From Pseudomonadota bacterium (lineage in GTDB: Bacteria; Desulfobacterota; JAPLJL01): a stretch of 37,315 nt of DNA. The stretch lies in assembly GCA_026388655.1 (NCBI GenBank), contig JAPLJI010000071.1, positions 1 through 37,315 on the forward strand. The letters are read 5' to 3'. The translations under genes and the position numbers were made by a program. The stretch's first letter is position 1. Each line of letters begins with the position of its first letter. Below the pieces are notes generated by a model. It was not told where the DNA came from. It was given only the letters and a program-made list of their open reading frames with translations, and searched no databases. Shown piece by piece: positions 7,139-14,966 of the stretch.

Positions 7139-8635
7139 ATGGAAACCAATCAAAAAGCCAAAGTCGGTATTGGATACGGGAATAACCGGATCGAATGCGT
7201 CCGTAAGGCCTTCGCCGCCCTGGGCGGCATCCAGCAATGGGTCAAGCCGGGCCACAAGGTCCTTCTGAAGCCAAATATCATGGCGGCCCAGGGCGGCGCC
7301 CAGATCACCCATATTGATACCCTGAAAGGTTTATACCTGCTCTGCAAGGAGGCCGGGGCCAAGGAAGTCTGGGTGGGCGAGAACTCCGTCTGCGGCATGT
7401 CCCCCCGGATCCAGATGGGAATCATCGGTTACGACCGGGCCCTCGAGGACATCGGGATGAAGGTCATCTTCTTCGACGAGGAAGACTGGGTCTACCGTTT
7501 CCGCGGAGAGAATTACTGTCTGAAGGACATTCACATCCCCAAATCCCTCGTGGACGCGGATGTCTGGATCACCGTCCCGGTCGCCAAAACCCACGAGGCC
7601 TGCCTGACCACCCTGGGGCTCAAGAACAGCCACGGCATCCTCCCCGATGAAGACAAGGCCCGCCACCATCGGGGCCGGCCCTTCGGCAATTCCAGCCTCT
7701 GGGAAAAATTCGTGGACATCTACGCGATCAGCAAACCCCATCTCTGCGTGACCGACATGTTCCACGCCATGGAAGGCCAGGGGCCCGCCTTCGGCGATAT
7801 CGTCGAGATGAGGCTGGTGGTCGCGAGCGCTGACTCCGTGGCCTGCGACGCCACGGTCGAGGCCCTGATGGGATTTGAGAATCTGGAATGTCCCCTCACC
7901 AAGATTGCCCACAAACGCGGCCTGGGAATCGGGGATATGAACCAAATCCAGGTGGTCGGGGAAAACCTGCTCCAGCATCGCCGGCACTTCAAACGAGCCC
8001 TCTGGCACCCGGATTCGGACCGGCCCTACTATGGGATCCGGATCCTGGCCGGGGATGTCTGCCATGGGGGCTGCCAGATGATCGTCCGCTATTTGATTGA
8101 CCTCAGCCATATCCTGTTCAAGAAAATGGAACGCGAGCTTGGCCCCATCTACATCCTGGTCGGTGACAATCCTCCTCCGCCTCCCGAGAAAGCTTTTATC
8201 CTGGTTTTCGGCGACTGCGCCATCTATTCGACCTGGCATTACCAATACCGCCAGCGGCCCAAGCTGATCGGCCCCTGGTGGAAACCCCGGAAGGGATATA
8301 TCGATGTCCAGGGCTGCGTCCCGGTCCAGCTCGAATGGATCCGGAGCATGGCCCACCTGGTGGAAGGATACGATCCTATGGTCTCTCTGGGAGACGCGGT
8401 CAGCGTGGTGGAGGCCGACCAGGTCACTTTTGCCGAGGGCATTTCCCTGGAAAAGAATCCCCGGCGCTGGAACTTCGACCGGGAATGGGCCCGTAAGTAC
8501 GCCCGGGAGATCCAGGAATCCAAACCTCCCCGGTATATTTACGCGGCCAACGAATCGATCAAGGGACAGATCCTCCGCAAGACCGACCCGGAGGTTGACC
8601 GGATTCTCCGGGAAGCCGGGGTGGAGCCGGAGTAA
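7139..8635 (+). CDS. DUF362 protein with C-terminal cysteine domain
   Basis: A 498-residue DUF362 protein. The family core is visible in VLLKPNIMAA (41-50), ITVPVAKTHEACLTTLGLKN (144-163) and the later block SADSVACDATVEALMG. A further C-terminal domain carries Cys308-x3-Cys312 (DVCHGGC), Cys360 (FGDCAIY) and Cys393 (QGCVPV), a plausible site for a metal or iron-sulfur cluster. The second DUF362 protein at 34636-35940 shares this domain. The family lacks an agreed general biochemical function, so none is assigned. The ATG is preceded by AGGGGGGT. It is followed 11 bases after its stop by the tail-anchored protein gene, almost certainly in the same operon, so it may work near the membrane. The GDNPPPPPE stretch at 342-350 is unusual. 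Confidence 0.82.
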   Translation: METNQKAKVGIGYGNNRIECVRKAFAALGGIQQWVKPGHKVLLKPNIMAAQGGAQITHIDTLKGLYLLCKEAGAKEVWVGENSVCGMSPRIQMGIIGYDRALEDIGMKVIFFDEEDWVYRFRGENYCLKDIHIPKSLVDADVWITVPVAKTHEACLTTLGLKNSHGILPDEDKARHHRGRPFGNSSLWEKFVDIYAISKPHLCVTDMFHAMEGQGPAFGDIVEMRLVVASADSVACDATVEALMGFENLECPLTKIAHKRGLGIGDMNQIQVVGENLLQHRRHFKRALWHPDSDRPYYGIRILAGDVCHGGCQMIVRYLIDLSHILFKKMERELGPIYILVGDNPPPPPEKAFILVFGDCAIYSTWHYQYRQRPKLIGPWWKPRKGYIDVQGCVPVQLEWIRSMAHLVEGYDPMVSLGDAVSVVEADQVTFAEGISLEKNPRRWNFDREWARKYAREIQESKPPRYIYAANESIKGQILRKTDPEVDRILREAGVEPE

Positions 8636-8646
8636 AAGGGGTAGCC

Positions 8647-10413
8647 ATGAAAGCGGAAAAATCCATGGAACCAAAGACCAGTTTTCGGCGATCCAGCACG
8701 CTGGTTTTTAAAAATTATTCGGAAGAAGAACTCATCGGCTGGGCCCACGAAAAGGTTAAAAAGCCTTGGGAACACATGTGCGAAGTGGCGGCCCTGGCGG
8801 TCGCGGGCCAGCCCGTACCTCCGGACAAGTTCACCGTCGAGATCCCCCTCACCCCCTTCCGGGTCGACTACCGCGGGGCCTTCTACCTGATGCGGGACGG
8901 CGTCAACCTGCTTGTCGGGGAGCCCTGCAACCTTTTCACTATTATCCTGAGCTCCGACCGGAAAAGAATCCTGAAAGCCTACATCGAGGAAGCCCGCCTG
9001 AATAATTTCATCTCCCTGACCCCTCTCGACCCCCAGGGCGCCTGGACCAAAAAAACCCTGGAGATGATCGAGAACAATGACACCCACTACCTCACCCAGT
9101 ATCTCAATGAGTATTTCCAGAAAGAGCGGAATCTCGGCGTAAACTGGGTCAAAATCGCCAACATCCAGTTTTTCGGCCCCTTCCGCGACGTCCTGGAACA
9201 CTTTGAGGAAAACCGGAGCTTCCGCGATCTCCTGGAAGGGTACTGGGACGCGATCAAAAAGGCTTATGCCGAGAAATGGATCGAGTTCCTGCCCGAACCG
9301 CACATCTTCGCCCGCATCCGGGAGGTCATTCACGATGAGATCATTCAATACAACCACGCCCACCTTCCCTCCGGGGATATCCCGGAGGAAACCGGGGAGG
9401 AAGAATATCCCTCCGAACCCCGGGTGGTGCTGGGCCTGGTGGGCCGCGATTATAAAGTGGCGATTAACCTGAGCCTTTCCCACCCTTACGAACTCGTCCT
9501 CAACCAGGATATGGTCGAAAGCTATCCCGGTAATGACTTGAAGGGATTCGCCCGCCACCTCTCCGAGAAGACCCGGGCCCCGCTTTCCCTCGCGCTGGCC
9601 GCCGATCCCGCGCTCAACCTGCTTTACGAGTACCTTTCCCGCCCCTTCCCTCTTCGGCGCATGGACATGTTCATTCTCTATCGCAAGCTCTTTACCTTCA
9701 TTAAAAATTTTGGAACCTGGTGGAACCTATCCCCCCGTCCTTTTTTCCTCAAGGAACGCGTCCGCTTCTGGGGCAAGCTGATCGGCTACGACATTACCCG
9801 GCTCCCGGACCAGGATCTGCCTGATCTCCTGGTGGATGGACTCGGCCTCGCCGGTTTGAGCGCCCGCTACGCCCTGGTCATCGTGGATGGAGACAAGCCC
9901 TTTGCCGCTATCATCTTTGAATTCTTCGACGGGGCGCTCCGGAAGATCAGCACCTTCCCGATCGACAAACTGGAACCAGCTTTCGCCGGCTTGACCAAGG
10001 ATCGGGATGATCTGCGCGAACGCCTCTTCCGGGCCAAGCAAATCATGTGGGCCGAGGACGGCTGGGTGAATTTCGCCTTCGCGGTCCAGAAAGACCTGAT
10101 CAACGCGATTTTTGACTTTCTCTTCAAGCGCAGCCTGACCAGCATTCCCAAGCTGATCGGCTCGATCGGGGATCTTCGCCTGATGCTTAAACTCGCCAAA
10201 GGCGGCGTTGCCATGTGTCCGGATTTCATTCTTAAGCGGCTCGAACCCTGGGTCAAGAAAAAAGGCCGGCTCAATATTTATCCCAAACTGATCCAGGCCG
10301 CTTTTGAAAGCAAGCGGAAAAAGCCCCGTGGGCTTCTTTATGTCCGTTCCACTATCATCGTGGCGGTAATCCTGGCCCTCATTGCCTTGGGCTTGATCTT
10401 CTTGTTTGGTTAA
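8647..10413 (+). CDS. Large C-terminally tail-anchored protein, function unknown
   Basis: A 588-residue protein I do not recognise. There is no signal peptide and no internal membrane segment. The last residues (about 568-588, TIIVAVILALIALGLIFLFG) form one strongly hydrophobic helix preceded by KRKKPRG, so the bulk is predicted to be cytoplasmic and anchored by the tail. The body is mixed alpha/beta with a high content of aromatic residues; notable segments are VDYRGAFYLMRDGVNLLVGE and GLSARYALVIVDGDKPFAAI. It starts 11 bases after the DUF362 gene behind AAAGGGG; an ATG at 8665 is an alternative. The operon partnership with a DUF362 protein is the only functional clue; it could be a membrane docking subunit. 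Confidence 0.8.
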   Translation: MKAEKSMEPKTSFRRSSTLVFKNYSEEELIGWAHEKVKKPWEHMCEVAALAVAGQPVPPDKFTVEIPLTPFRVDYRGAFYLMRDGVNLLVGEPCNLFTIILSSDRKRILKAYIEEARLNNFISLTPLDPQGAWTKKTLEMIENNDTHYLTQYLNEYFQKERNLGVNWVKIANIQFFGPFRDVLEHFEENRSFRDLLEGYWDAIKKAYAEKWIEFLPEPHIFARIREVIHDEIIQYNHAHLPSGDIPEETGEEEYPSEPRVVLGLVGRDYKVAINLSLSHPYELVLNQDMVESYPGNDLKGFARHLSEKTRAPLSLALAADPALNLLYEYLSRPFPLRRMDMFILYRKLFTFIKNFGTWWNLSPRPFFLKERVRFWGKLIGYDITRLPDQDLPDLLVDGLGLAGLSARYALVIVDGDKPFAAIIFEFFDGALRKISTFPIDKLEPAFAGLTKDRDDLRERLFRAKQIMWAEDGWVNFAFAVQKDLINAIFDFLFKRSLTSIPKLIGSIGDLRLMLKLAKGGVAMCPDFILKRLEPWVKKKGRLNIYPKLIQAAFESKRKKPRGLLYVRSTIIVAVILALIALGLIFLFG

Positions 10414-10436
10414 AATAATCTTCCTCGCATCACATT

Positions 10437-10466
10437 CCCCGGCCCCGGCCCAGACCCCGGCCGGGG
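10437..10466. repeat. GC-rich inverted repeat after the tail-anchored protein gene
   Basis: CCCCGGCC (10437-10444) and GGCCGGGG (10459-10466) form an 8-bp stem with a 14-base loop, 24 bases after the stop codon. No T-run follows, so this is not a standard intrinsic terminator, but it could still end or stabilise the transcript. Confidence 0.4.
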
Positions 10467-10491
10467 CTCCATATAACTTGGAGGTTATTCA

Positions 10492-10566
10492 ATGAGCTAC
10501 TTTCCTCACCTCTTTTCATCGATCCGCGTCGGGAAAAAGGAAATCCGGAATCGGATCTCCATATGA
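10492..10566 (+). pseudogene. N-terminal remnant of an old-yellow-enzyme / 2,4-dienoyl-CoA reductase-type gene
   Basis: A 24-codon frame with an intact ribosome-binding site (TTGGAGG, 8 bases before the ATG). The peptide MSYFPHLFSSIRVGKKEIRN, followed by RIS, is the typical start of NADH:flavin oxidoreductases of the OYE/FadH family, which begin like F-x-HLFSPIKIG-x-L-x-LKNRI. It stops at a TGA where the sequence turns into a degenerate copy of the TGTCATCCTGA repeat (from about 10563). The remaining 300 or more residues of the enzyme are absent. I read it as a truncated gene; a genuine 24-residue protein is unlikely. Confidence 0.6.
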
Positions 10567-10627
10567 CAAGAAGCGAAGGACTCAGGCGCCGTCCTGAATG
10601 AAATGAAGGAATGACAACTAACATATT

Positions 10628-10655
10628 TTGCAACGGTTTATTAATCAAATATAAT
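10628..10655 (+). promoter_or_regulatory. Probable sigma70-type promoter upstream of argH
   Basis: TTGCAA (10628-10633) and a perfect TATAAT (10650-10655) at 16-bp spacing. The predicted start site is about 25 bases before the argH ATG. Motif match only. Confidence 0.5.
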
Positions 10656-10685
10656 ATGGCTTAGAACGTTTTTCGCATTCTGACC

Positions 10686-12133
10686 ATGAAAAATCAAAAG
10701 CTAAAGCCATTTAACCACCATCTCGGCCGTGACCTGTACCGGGGCCGATTAGCAACGGGTCCGGACCCGGAAATTACCCGCTTTATCTCCAGTCTCAAAG
10801 AAGACCTCCGGATCGCGGAAGCCGACCTGGCGGTAAACCAGGTCCACTCCCTTCTGCTCCAGAAGGCGGGGATCCTTTCCTCCCGGGAGCGGAGACAAAT
10901 CCTGAATGGCCTGGACCGGGCCCGGAGAGAAATCGAACGGATGAGAGGCTCCTGGCCCCCTCCTGAAATCGAGACAAATTTCGTCGATATTCATCCCCTG
11001 ATTGAAAGTTATGTTATTAAAACCTCCGGATTGAAGGTCGGGGGCAAGCTTCATCTCGGCAAGAGCCGAAATGACCAGGTCATGACCGATATCCGGATGG
11101 TCTCTTCCCGGCCTTCACCCACACCCAGCCCGCTCAGATCACCAGCTACGGGCATTACCTCCTCTCCAGCTTCAGCGCCCACTCCCGGGATCTGCAAAGG
11201 CTTTCCGATTTTTACCCCCGCCTGAATCTCCTGCCCCTCGGAGCCGGAGCCACCGCCGGCAGCCGGGTCCGCCTGGACCGGAACCTGGCCGCCCGTTGCT
11301 TGGGCTTCGACGGGATCGTCGCAAACTCCACCGACGCCGTCTCCGGCCGCGATTTTTTCCTGGAAACCGGCGCGATCCTTCTCTCCCTGACGATCAACCT
11401 TTCCCGGATGGCCACCGATCTTATCCTCTGGAGCGCCCCCCCCTCCCGGATGGTTGAATTGCCGGATAAATACGCCGATTCTTCCAGCGCCATGCCGCAG
11501 AAGAAAAATCCCGACCCCCTGGAAATGGTCCGGGGCAAATCCCAGCTGATCCTCGGGCTTTTCACCCATTTGGCTTCGACCCCGGCGGGACTTCCCACCG
11601 GATATCACAAGGATTTTCAGGACCTCAAGGTTTCCCTCTTCGACTGCCTGGATGAAACCCGGGCGTCGCTCCGGGTGATGAACCTAATCGTTCCCCAAAT
11701 GATCCTTCATCGGGAGAGAATGGCGGAGCTATCTGCCCAGAGTGGAGTGGCGGCCCTGGACCTGGCCGAAGCCCTGGCCCAAAAAACCCGGCTTCCTTTC
11801 CGGGAAGCCCACCGGATGGTCGGCAACCTGGTGCGGGAAGCTCAGAAGCACGGGGTCGAACTCGGGAAAGCCAATGCGAACTGGGTTCCCGGTCTCCCCG
11901 CCCTTTTGCACCAGGCCGGGATAAACAATCTCGCGGTTTTTCTCAATCCGCATAAATTATTGCTCGGCCGGAAAAGCCTGGGCGGGCCCTCGCCGGCCGA
12001 GGTTACCCGCATGGTGCAAAAGGGAAAACCCCTGCTTCATAAGTTTCGGAAAGAATGGGAAGCGCGGGAAAGAAAAGTTAAAAAAGGCCGGCAGCTTCTC
12101 GATAATCAAATCCGAAATATTGCCTCTCGCTAA
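10686..12133 (+). pseudogene. argH: Argininosuccinate lyase with internal deletion and frameshift
   Basis: Argininosuccinate lyase cleaves argininosuccinate to arginine and fumarate. Two frames together make the gene. The first (10686 to about 11104) encodes the N-terminal helices and the signature GGKLHLGKSRNDQVMTDIRM. The second (about 11099-12133) resumes at FPAFTHTQPAQITSYGHYLL and continues through PLGAGATAGSRV, STDAVSGRDFF and the catalytic serine loop SSSAMPQKKNPDPLEMVRGK to a normal C-terminus. By comparison with E. coli ArgH, about 33 residues of the helix between SRNDQ-ATDL and MPGYTHLQ are missing, and the frame changes by a 3n+1 deletion. Both halves are otherwise well conserved, so the lesion is very recent or an assembly error. 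A TATAAT promoter precedes it. As assembled, no full enzyme can be made. Confidence 0.85.
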
Positions 12134-12296
12134 ACAATTAAACCGCTTAAGCCCATATTTATTCCGATCCTTGCCGAAACGGTTTCACTCTCCTTCCCCC
12201 ATCCATTAAGATTGCTTGGGTCCAGAGCTGTGTCTCAAGGAAGTCTTTTAATGAAAATTTTTTCGGTTATTGGGATTTGATTGTCATTGGGATTTG

Positions 12297-12324
12297 TTTG
12301 GGATTTGGGACTTGGGATTTGGGA
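12297..12324. repeat. Heptanucleotide tandem repeat (TTTGGGA family)
   Basis: Four consecutive 7-bp units (TTTGGGA, TTTGGGA, CTTGGGA, TTTGGGA), with looser copies back to 12269. It fills the spacer before fabH. The rest of the 212-base spacer shows nothing recognisable. Confidence 0.75.
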
Positions 12325-12345
12325 TTTAACAAATAGGGGGCTTTT

Positions 12346-13209
12346 ATGCGTTCGCATATTCTCGGAAGCGGATTTTATGTCCCGCCCCGGGTCGTGACCA
12401 ACTTCGACCTGGAAAAGATGTTCGAGACCTCGGATGAATGGATTCAGCAGCGCACCGGGATCGTTGAGCGGAGATACGTCGACGAAGGTGTGGGCACCGC
12501 CGATCTCGGATACCAGGCCTCCCTGAAGGCGATCAAATCGGCCGGTCTGGAACCGAAGGATATCGACTTCATTATATTTGCCACCTTAAGCCCGGACTAC
12601 AACTTTCCCGGCTCCGGGGTCTTGCTTCAGGACAAACTGGGGATTGATCCCATCGGCGCCCTCGACATCCGCTGCCAGTGCTCCGGGTTTCTTTACGGCC
12701 TTTCTATCGCCGACCAGTATGTCCGCACCGGAACCTACAAACGGGTTCTTCTGGTCGGCGCGGAAGTTCATTCCACCGGGCTGGAATTCGCCACCTCCGG
12801 CCGAGATGTGACCGTCATTTTTGGAGACGGCGCCGGGGCCGTGGTGGTCGGCCCCTCGCCCGACCCGGAGCGGGGTGTCCTTTCCGTTTATCTCCATTCG
12901 GAGGGAAAATATTTCCGGGATCTCTGGACTGAAGGCCCGGCCAGCATTCTTCATCCCCGGATCGACCATAAAATGCTGGACGAAGGCAGGCATTACGCCC
13001 GGATGAAAGGGCGCATGGTTTTTACCCACGCGGTCAAGCGGATGCCGGAAGTCATCCACGAAGCCCTGGGAAAACATAAACTGAAGGTTGAAGACATCAG
13101 CCTTTTGATCTGCCACCAGGCCAATTTGAGGATCAACCAGTTCGTGGCTCAGGCCCTCGGCCTTCCGGAGGAAAAGGTTTATAACAACATCCAGCGCTAC
13201 GGTAAATGA
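12346..13209 (+). CDS. fabH: 3-oxoacyl-ACP synthase III (FabH-like), C-terminally truncated
   Basis: KAS III condenses acyl-CoA with malonyl-ACP to start fatty acid synthesis. This frame gives 287 residues against about 320-330 for the family. The nucleophile Cys112 (CQCSGFLYGL) and His257 (ICHQAN) are present, as is the FGDGAGAVVV block. The protein ends at NNIQRYGK, exactly where full-length members read RYGNTSAATIP, so the third catalytic residue (Asn) and the last strand and helix pair are lost. From 13204 onward the DNA is a heptamer repeat array, which supplies the stop codon. It is therefore probably inactive as a condensing enzyme. The start is well supported by AGGGGG upstream. It could be a recent pseudogene, or the 3' end may be misassembled. 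The group also includes secondary-metabolism KAS III enzymes. Confidence 0.85.
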   Translation: MRSHILGSGFYVPPRVVTNFDLEKMFETSDEWIQQRTGIVERRYVDEGVGTADLGYQASLKAIKSAGLEPKDIDFIIFATLSPDYNFPGSGVLLQDKLGIDPIGALDIRCQCSGFLYGLSIADQYVRTGTYKRVLLVGAEVHSTGLEFATSGRDVTVIFGDGAGAVVVGPSPDPERGVLSVYLHSEGKYFRDLWTEGPASILHPRIDHKMLDEGRHYARMKGRMVFTHAVKRMPEVIHEALGKHKLKVEDISLLICHQANLRINQFVAQALGLPEEKVYNNIQRYGK

Positions 13210-13396
13210 CAAATTACTAATTTCTAATGACTAATTAATTTCCAATGCCAAATGACCAAATTAAAGGCAATGACAAATGACAGGACACAATCGGAACTGG
13301 CGCATTTGACATTAGACATTTGATGTATTGGCATTGATTAGAAATTAGGTCAATTAGAAATTAGACATTAATTAGATATTCGTCATTAGAAATTGG
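13204..13396. repeat. Long heptanucleotide-period array between fabH and rimI
   Basis: The spacer divides into 7-bp steps from its first base: AAATGAC, AAATTAC, TAATTTC, TAATGAC, TAATTAA and so on. Later units include AATGACA x2 (13269-13282), ATTTGAC/ATTAGAC/ATTTGAT (13304-13324) and ATTAGAA/ATTAGGT/ATTAGAC (13337-13366). It is AT-rich, unlike its neighbours, and runs from inside the fabH stop codon to just before rimI. Confidence 0.75.
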
Positions 13397-13400
13397 GAAT

Positions 13401-13862
13401 TTGGATATCTCTCCGATGACTCCCGCTGATCTCGATGAGATCATGGAGATTGAAAGGTTGTCTTTTCTTTCCCCCTGGGAGAAAACTCTTTTCGTCCAGG
13501 AGTTGAAAAACCCCCGGACCATCCTTCGGGTCGTTCGGGAAAAAGCCCGGGTCACCGGATACCTGGCCCTCTACCAGGTGCTCGATGAAATCCACCTTTT
13601 GAGCATTGCCGTCCACCCCGACTTCCGCCGGAAAGGAACCGCGACCGGGCTTCTTTTGGAAACCCTTTCGGACTGCCGCCGCCAGGGCGGGAAAACCCTT
13701 TATTTGGAGGTTCGGGAGAATAACCATGGGGCTATCGCTTTTTATCGCCGGCTGAGCCTGGTCGTGGCCGGGGTCCGCCCGCGCTACTACCAGGACACCG
13801 GGGAAAACGCCCTCCTCCTCGCCGGTGAAATCGAAAATATTCTGAAAGTTCTCCCCCCGTAA
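13401..13862 (+). CDS. rimI: RimI-type GNAT N-acetyltransferase
   Basis: A 153-residue GNAT-fold acetyltransferase resembling ribosomal protein S18-alanine N-acetyltransferase. The N-terminal part is MTPADLDEIMEIERLSFLSPW. The acetyl-CoA site follows: LLSIAVHPDFRRKGTATGLL (an R/Q-x-x-G-x-G/A loop), then LEVRENNHGAIAFYRRL and the C-terminal GVRPRYYQDTGENALLL, all typical of RimI. TTG at 13401 and ATG at 13416 are both possible starts; neither has a good Shine-Dalgarno because a repeat array occupies the upstream DNA. The usual partner tsaB is not adjacent. Confidence 0.88.
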   Translation: MDISPMTPADLDEIMEIERLSFLSPWEKTLFVQELKNPRTILRVVREKARVTGYLALYQVLDEIHLLSIAVHPDFRRKGTATGLLLETLSDCRRQGGKTLYLEVRENNHGAIAFYRRLSLVVAGVRPRYYQDTGENALLLAGEIENILKVLPP

Positions 13863-13914
13863 TTTTCCGGAAATAATTTCCGATTTACGAAATATTAACT
13901 AATGAGTTATATAT

Positions 13915-14763
13915 ATGGTGATGCAACTTTCACGTTGTCCAATAAGTAAAAACCAGGTAATCGCTCCCGGTTATTTCCTCATGGAAATCGAAAGTCCGGA
14001 AATCGCCGGGGAAGCCGAGCCCGGGCAGTTTGTCATGATCAAAACCCGGGACGGGCTGGAGCCGCTCCTCCGCCGCCCTTTGAGCCTGCACCGCATATCA
14101 TCCACCTCCATCGAGTTGCTTTACCAGGTAATCGGAAAAGGAACCCAATCCCTGAGCCGAACCCGGCCCGGAGAGTTTTTAGACCTTCTCGGTCCCCTGG
14201 GGAAACCTTTCCCCCTTCCCAAGTCGAATTCCGGATCCACCCTTCTCGTCGCAGGGGGAATGGGGATCGCGCCAATTTTGGCCTTGGCAGAAAAAATAGC
14301 CAAAAGGTCAAAGGTCCTGCCTGCGCCAAGGCTTCGGCAGGCAGGCAAAGGTCAAAGGTCAAGGGCACCCCTAAAAATCCATCTTCTTTATGGAGCAAAA
14401 AATAAAGCTAACCTCGTGAGAATCAAGGAGTTTCAGAAACTGGGGGTCGAGGTTAAAACCGTGACCGAGGACGGGAGCGCGGGTCGAAAAGGATTGGCCA
14501 CCAATCTCCTGCGGGAATCGCTGGTTTCCTCACCTGGTCAAATCTCGGCTGTCTACGCCTGCGGACCCCGACCTATGCTCAAGTCAGTAGCCCGCATCAT
14601 GAAAAACAAGAAAATTCCCCTTTACCTTTCCCTCGAGGAAATGATGGCTTGCGGGATGGGAGCGTGCCTGGGATGTTCCGTCCGAGCGAAAGGAAAAGAA
14701 ATCCATTATCTACGCGTATGCCAGGATGGACCGGTATTCGAGACCGGGGAAATCGTTTTGTGA
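13915..14763 (+). CDS. pyrK: Dihydroorotate dehydrogenase electron-transfer subunit, with in-frame repeat insertion
   Basis: PyrK carries electrons from the PyrD FMN through a [2Fe-2S] cluster and FAD to NAD in pyrimidine synthesis. The protein has 282 residues: an FAD-binding barrel (LRRPLSLH), an NAD-binding domain (GGMGIAPILALAEK, YACGPRPML) and the [2Fe-2S] cysteines 246, 251, 254 and 269 (C-x4-C-x2-C-x14-C). About 20 extra residues (around RSKVLPAPRLRQAGKGQRSR) follow AEKIAK; they are encoded by AAAGGTC heptamers surrounding a palindrome (14303-14360) and have no counterpart in typical PyrK. The insertion keeps the frame and lies where a loop is expected, so the enzyme may still work. 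pyrD follows about 200 bases later. The start region has only a weak ribosome-binding site. Confidence 0.93.
   Translation: MVMQLSRCPISKNQVIAPGYFLMEIESPEIAGEAEPGQFVMIKTRDGLEPLLRRPLSLHRISSTSIELLYQVIGKGTQSLSRTRPGEFLDLLGPLGKPFPLPKSNSGSTLLVAGGMGIAPILALAEKIAKRSKVLPAPRLRQAGKGQRSRAPLKIHLLYGAKNKANLVRIKEFQKLGVEVKTVTEDGSAGRKGLATNLLRESLVSSPGQISAVYACGPRPMLKSVARIMKNKKIPLYLSLEEMMACGMGACLGCSVRAKGKEIHYLRVCQDGPVFETGEIVL
14303..14360. repeat. Repeat element inserted inside pyrK: heptamers flanking a palindrome
   Basis: AAAGGTC x2 (14303-14316), the inverted repeat CCTGCCTGC (14316-14324) / GCAGGCAGG (14337-14345), then AAAGGTC x2 (14347-14360). The AAAGGTC unit also forms a spacer array at 14852-14872. Confidence 0.85.
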
Positions 14764-14796
14764 TTGACGATTTACGATTGACGATTGACGATTGAC
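14762..14796. repeat. Heptanucleotide tandem repeat (GATTGAC), 5 units
   Basis: GATTGAC, GATTTAC, GATTGAC, GATTGAC, GATTGAC in exact 7-bp register, starting at the pyrK stop codon. Confidence 0.85.
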
Positions 14797-14851
14797 GAAT
14801 GTACAGGGCATAGGACAAGGAGCATGGGGCAAGGAATATAGGAAATAGTTC

Positions 14852-14961
14852 AAAGGTGAAAGGTCAAAGGTCATAGGAAAGAAAATAACTTTGAGCTTTG
14901 AGCTACGAGCTTCATGCTTTTTTACATTTGAACTTTGAACTTTGAGCTTTGACATTTGTAT
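14852..14961. repeat. Heptanucleotide tandem repeats (AAAGGTC, then TTTGARC) before pyrD
   Basis: AAAGGTG, AAAGGTC, AAAGGTC (14852-14872). After a short gap come TTTGAGC x2, TACGAGC and TTCATGC (14890-14917), then TTTGAAC x2, TTTGAGC, TTTGACA and TTTGTAT (14927-14961). The array ends 5 bases before the pyrD ATG and leaves no Shine-Dalgarno. Confidence 0.85.
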
Positions 14962-14966
14962 TTGTT

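Noticed and set aside
7331-8674. A 447-codon open frame on the minus strand opposite the DUF362 gene, and similar long antisense frames at 1328-2497 and 24236-25393.
   Set aside because: They mirror strongly coding genes on the plus strand. Their translations are rich in Gly, Asp, Pro and His without domains, as expected from GC-rich codon use.
10437-10466. GC-rich hairpin considered as an intrinsic terminator.
   Set aside because: No run of Ts follows on either strand; it is kept only as an inverted repeat.
11099-11104. GGTCTC at both the argH and MBL-gene junctions, considered as a deletion or cloning-site signature.
   Set aside because: This hexamer occurs many times in the window (for example near 8380, 15160 and 24780), so two coincidences are weak evidence.
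13204-13396. Repeat array between fabH and rimI considered as a CRISPR array.
   Set aside because: The units are 7 bp and degenerate, without unique spacers of constant length, and no cas genes are present.
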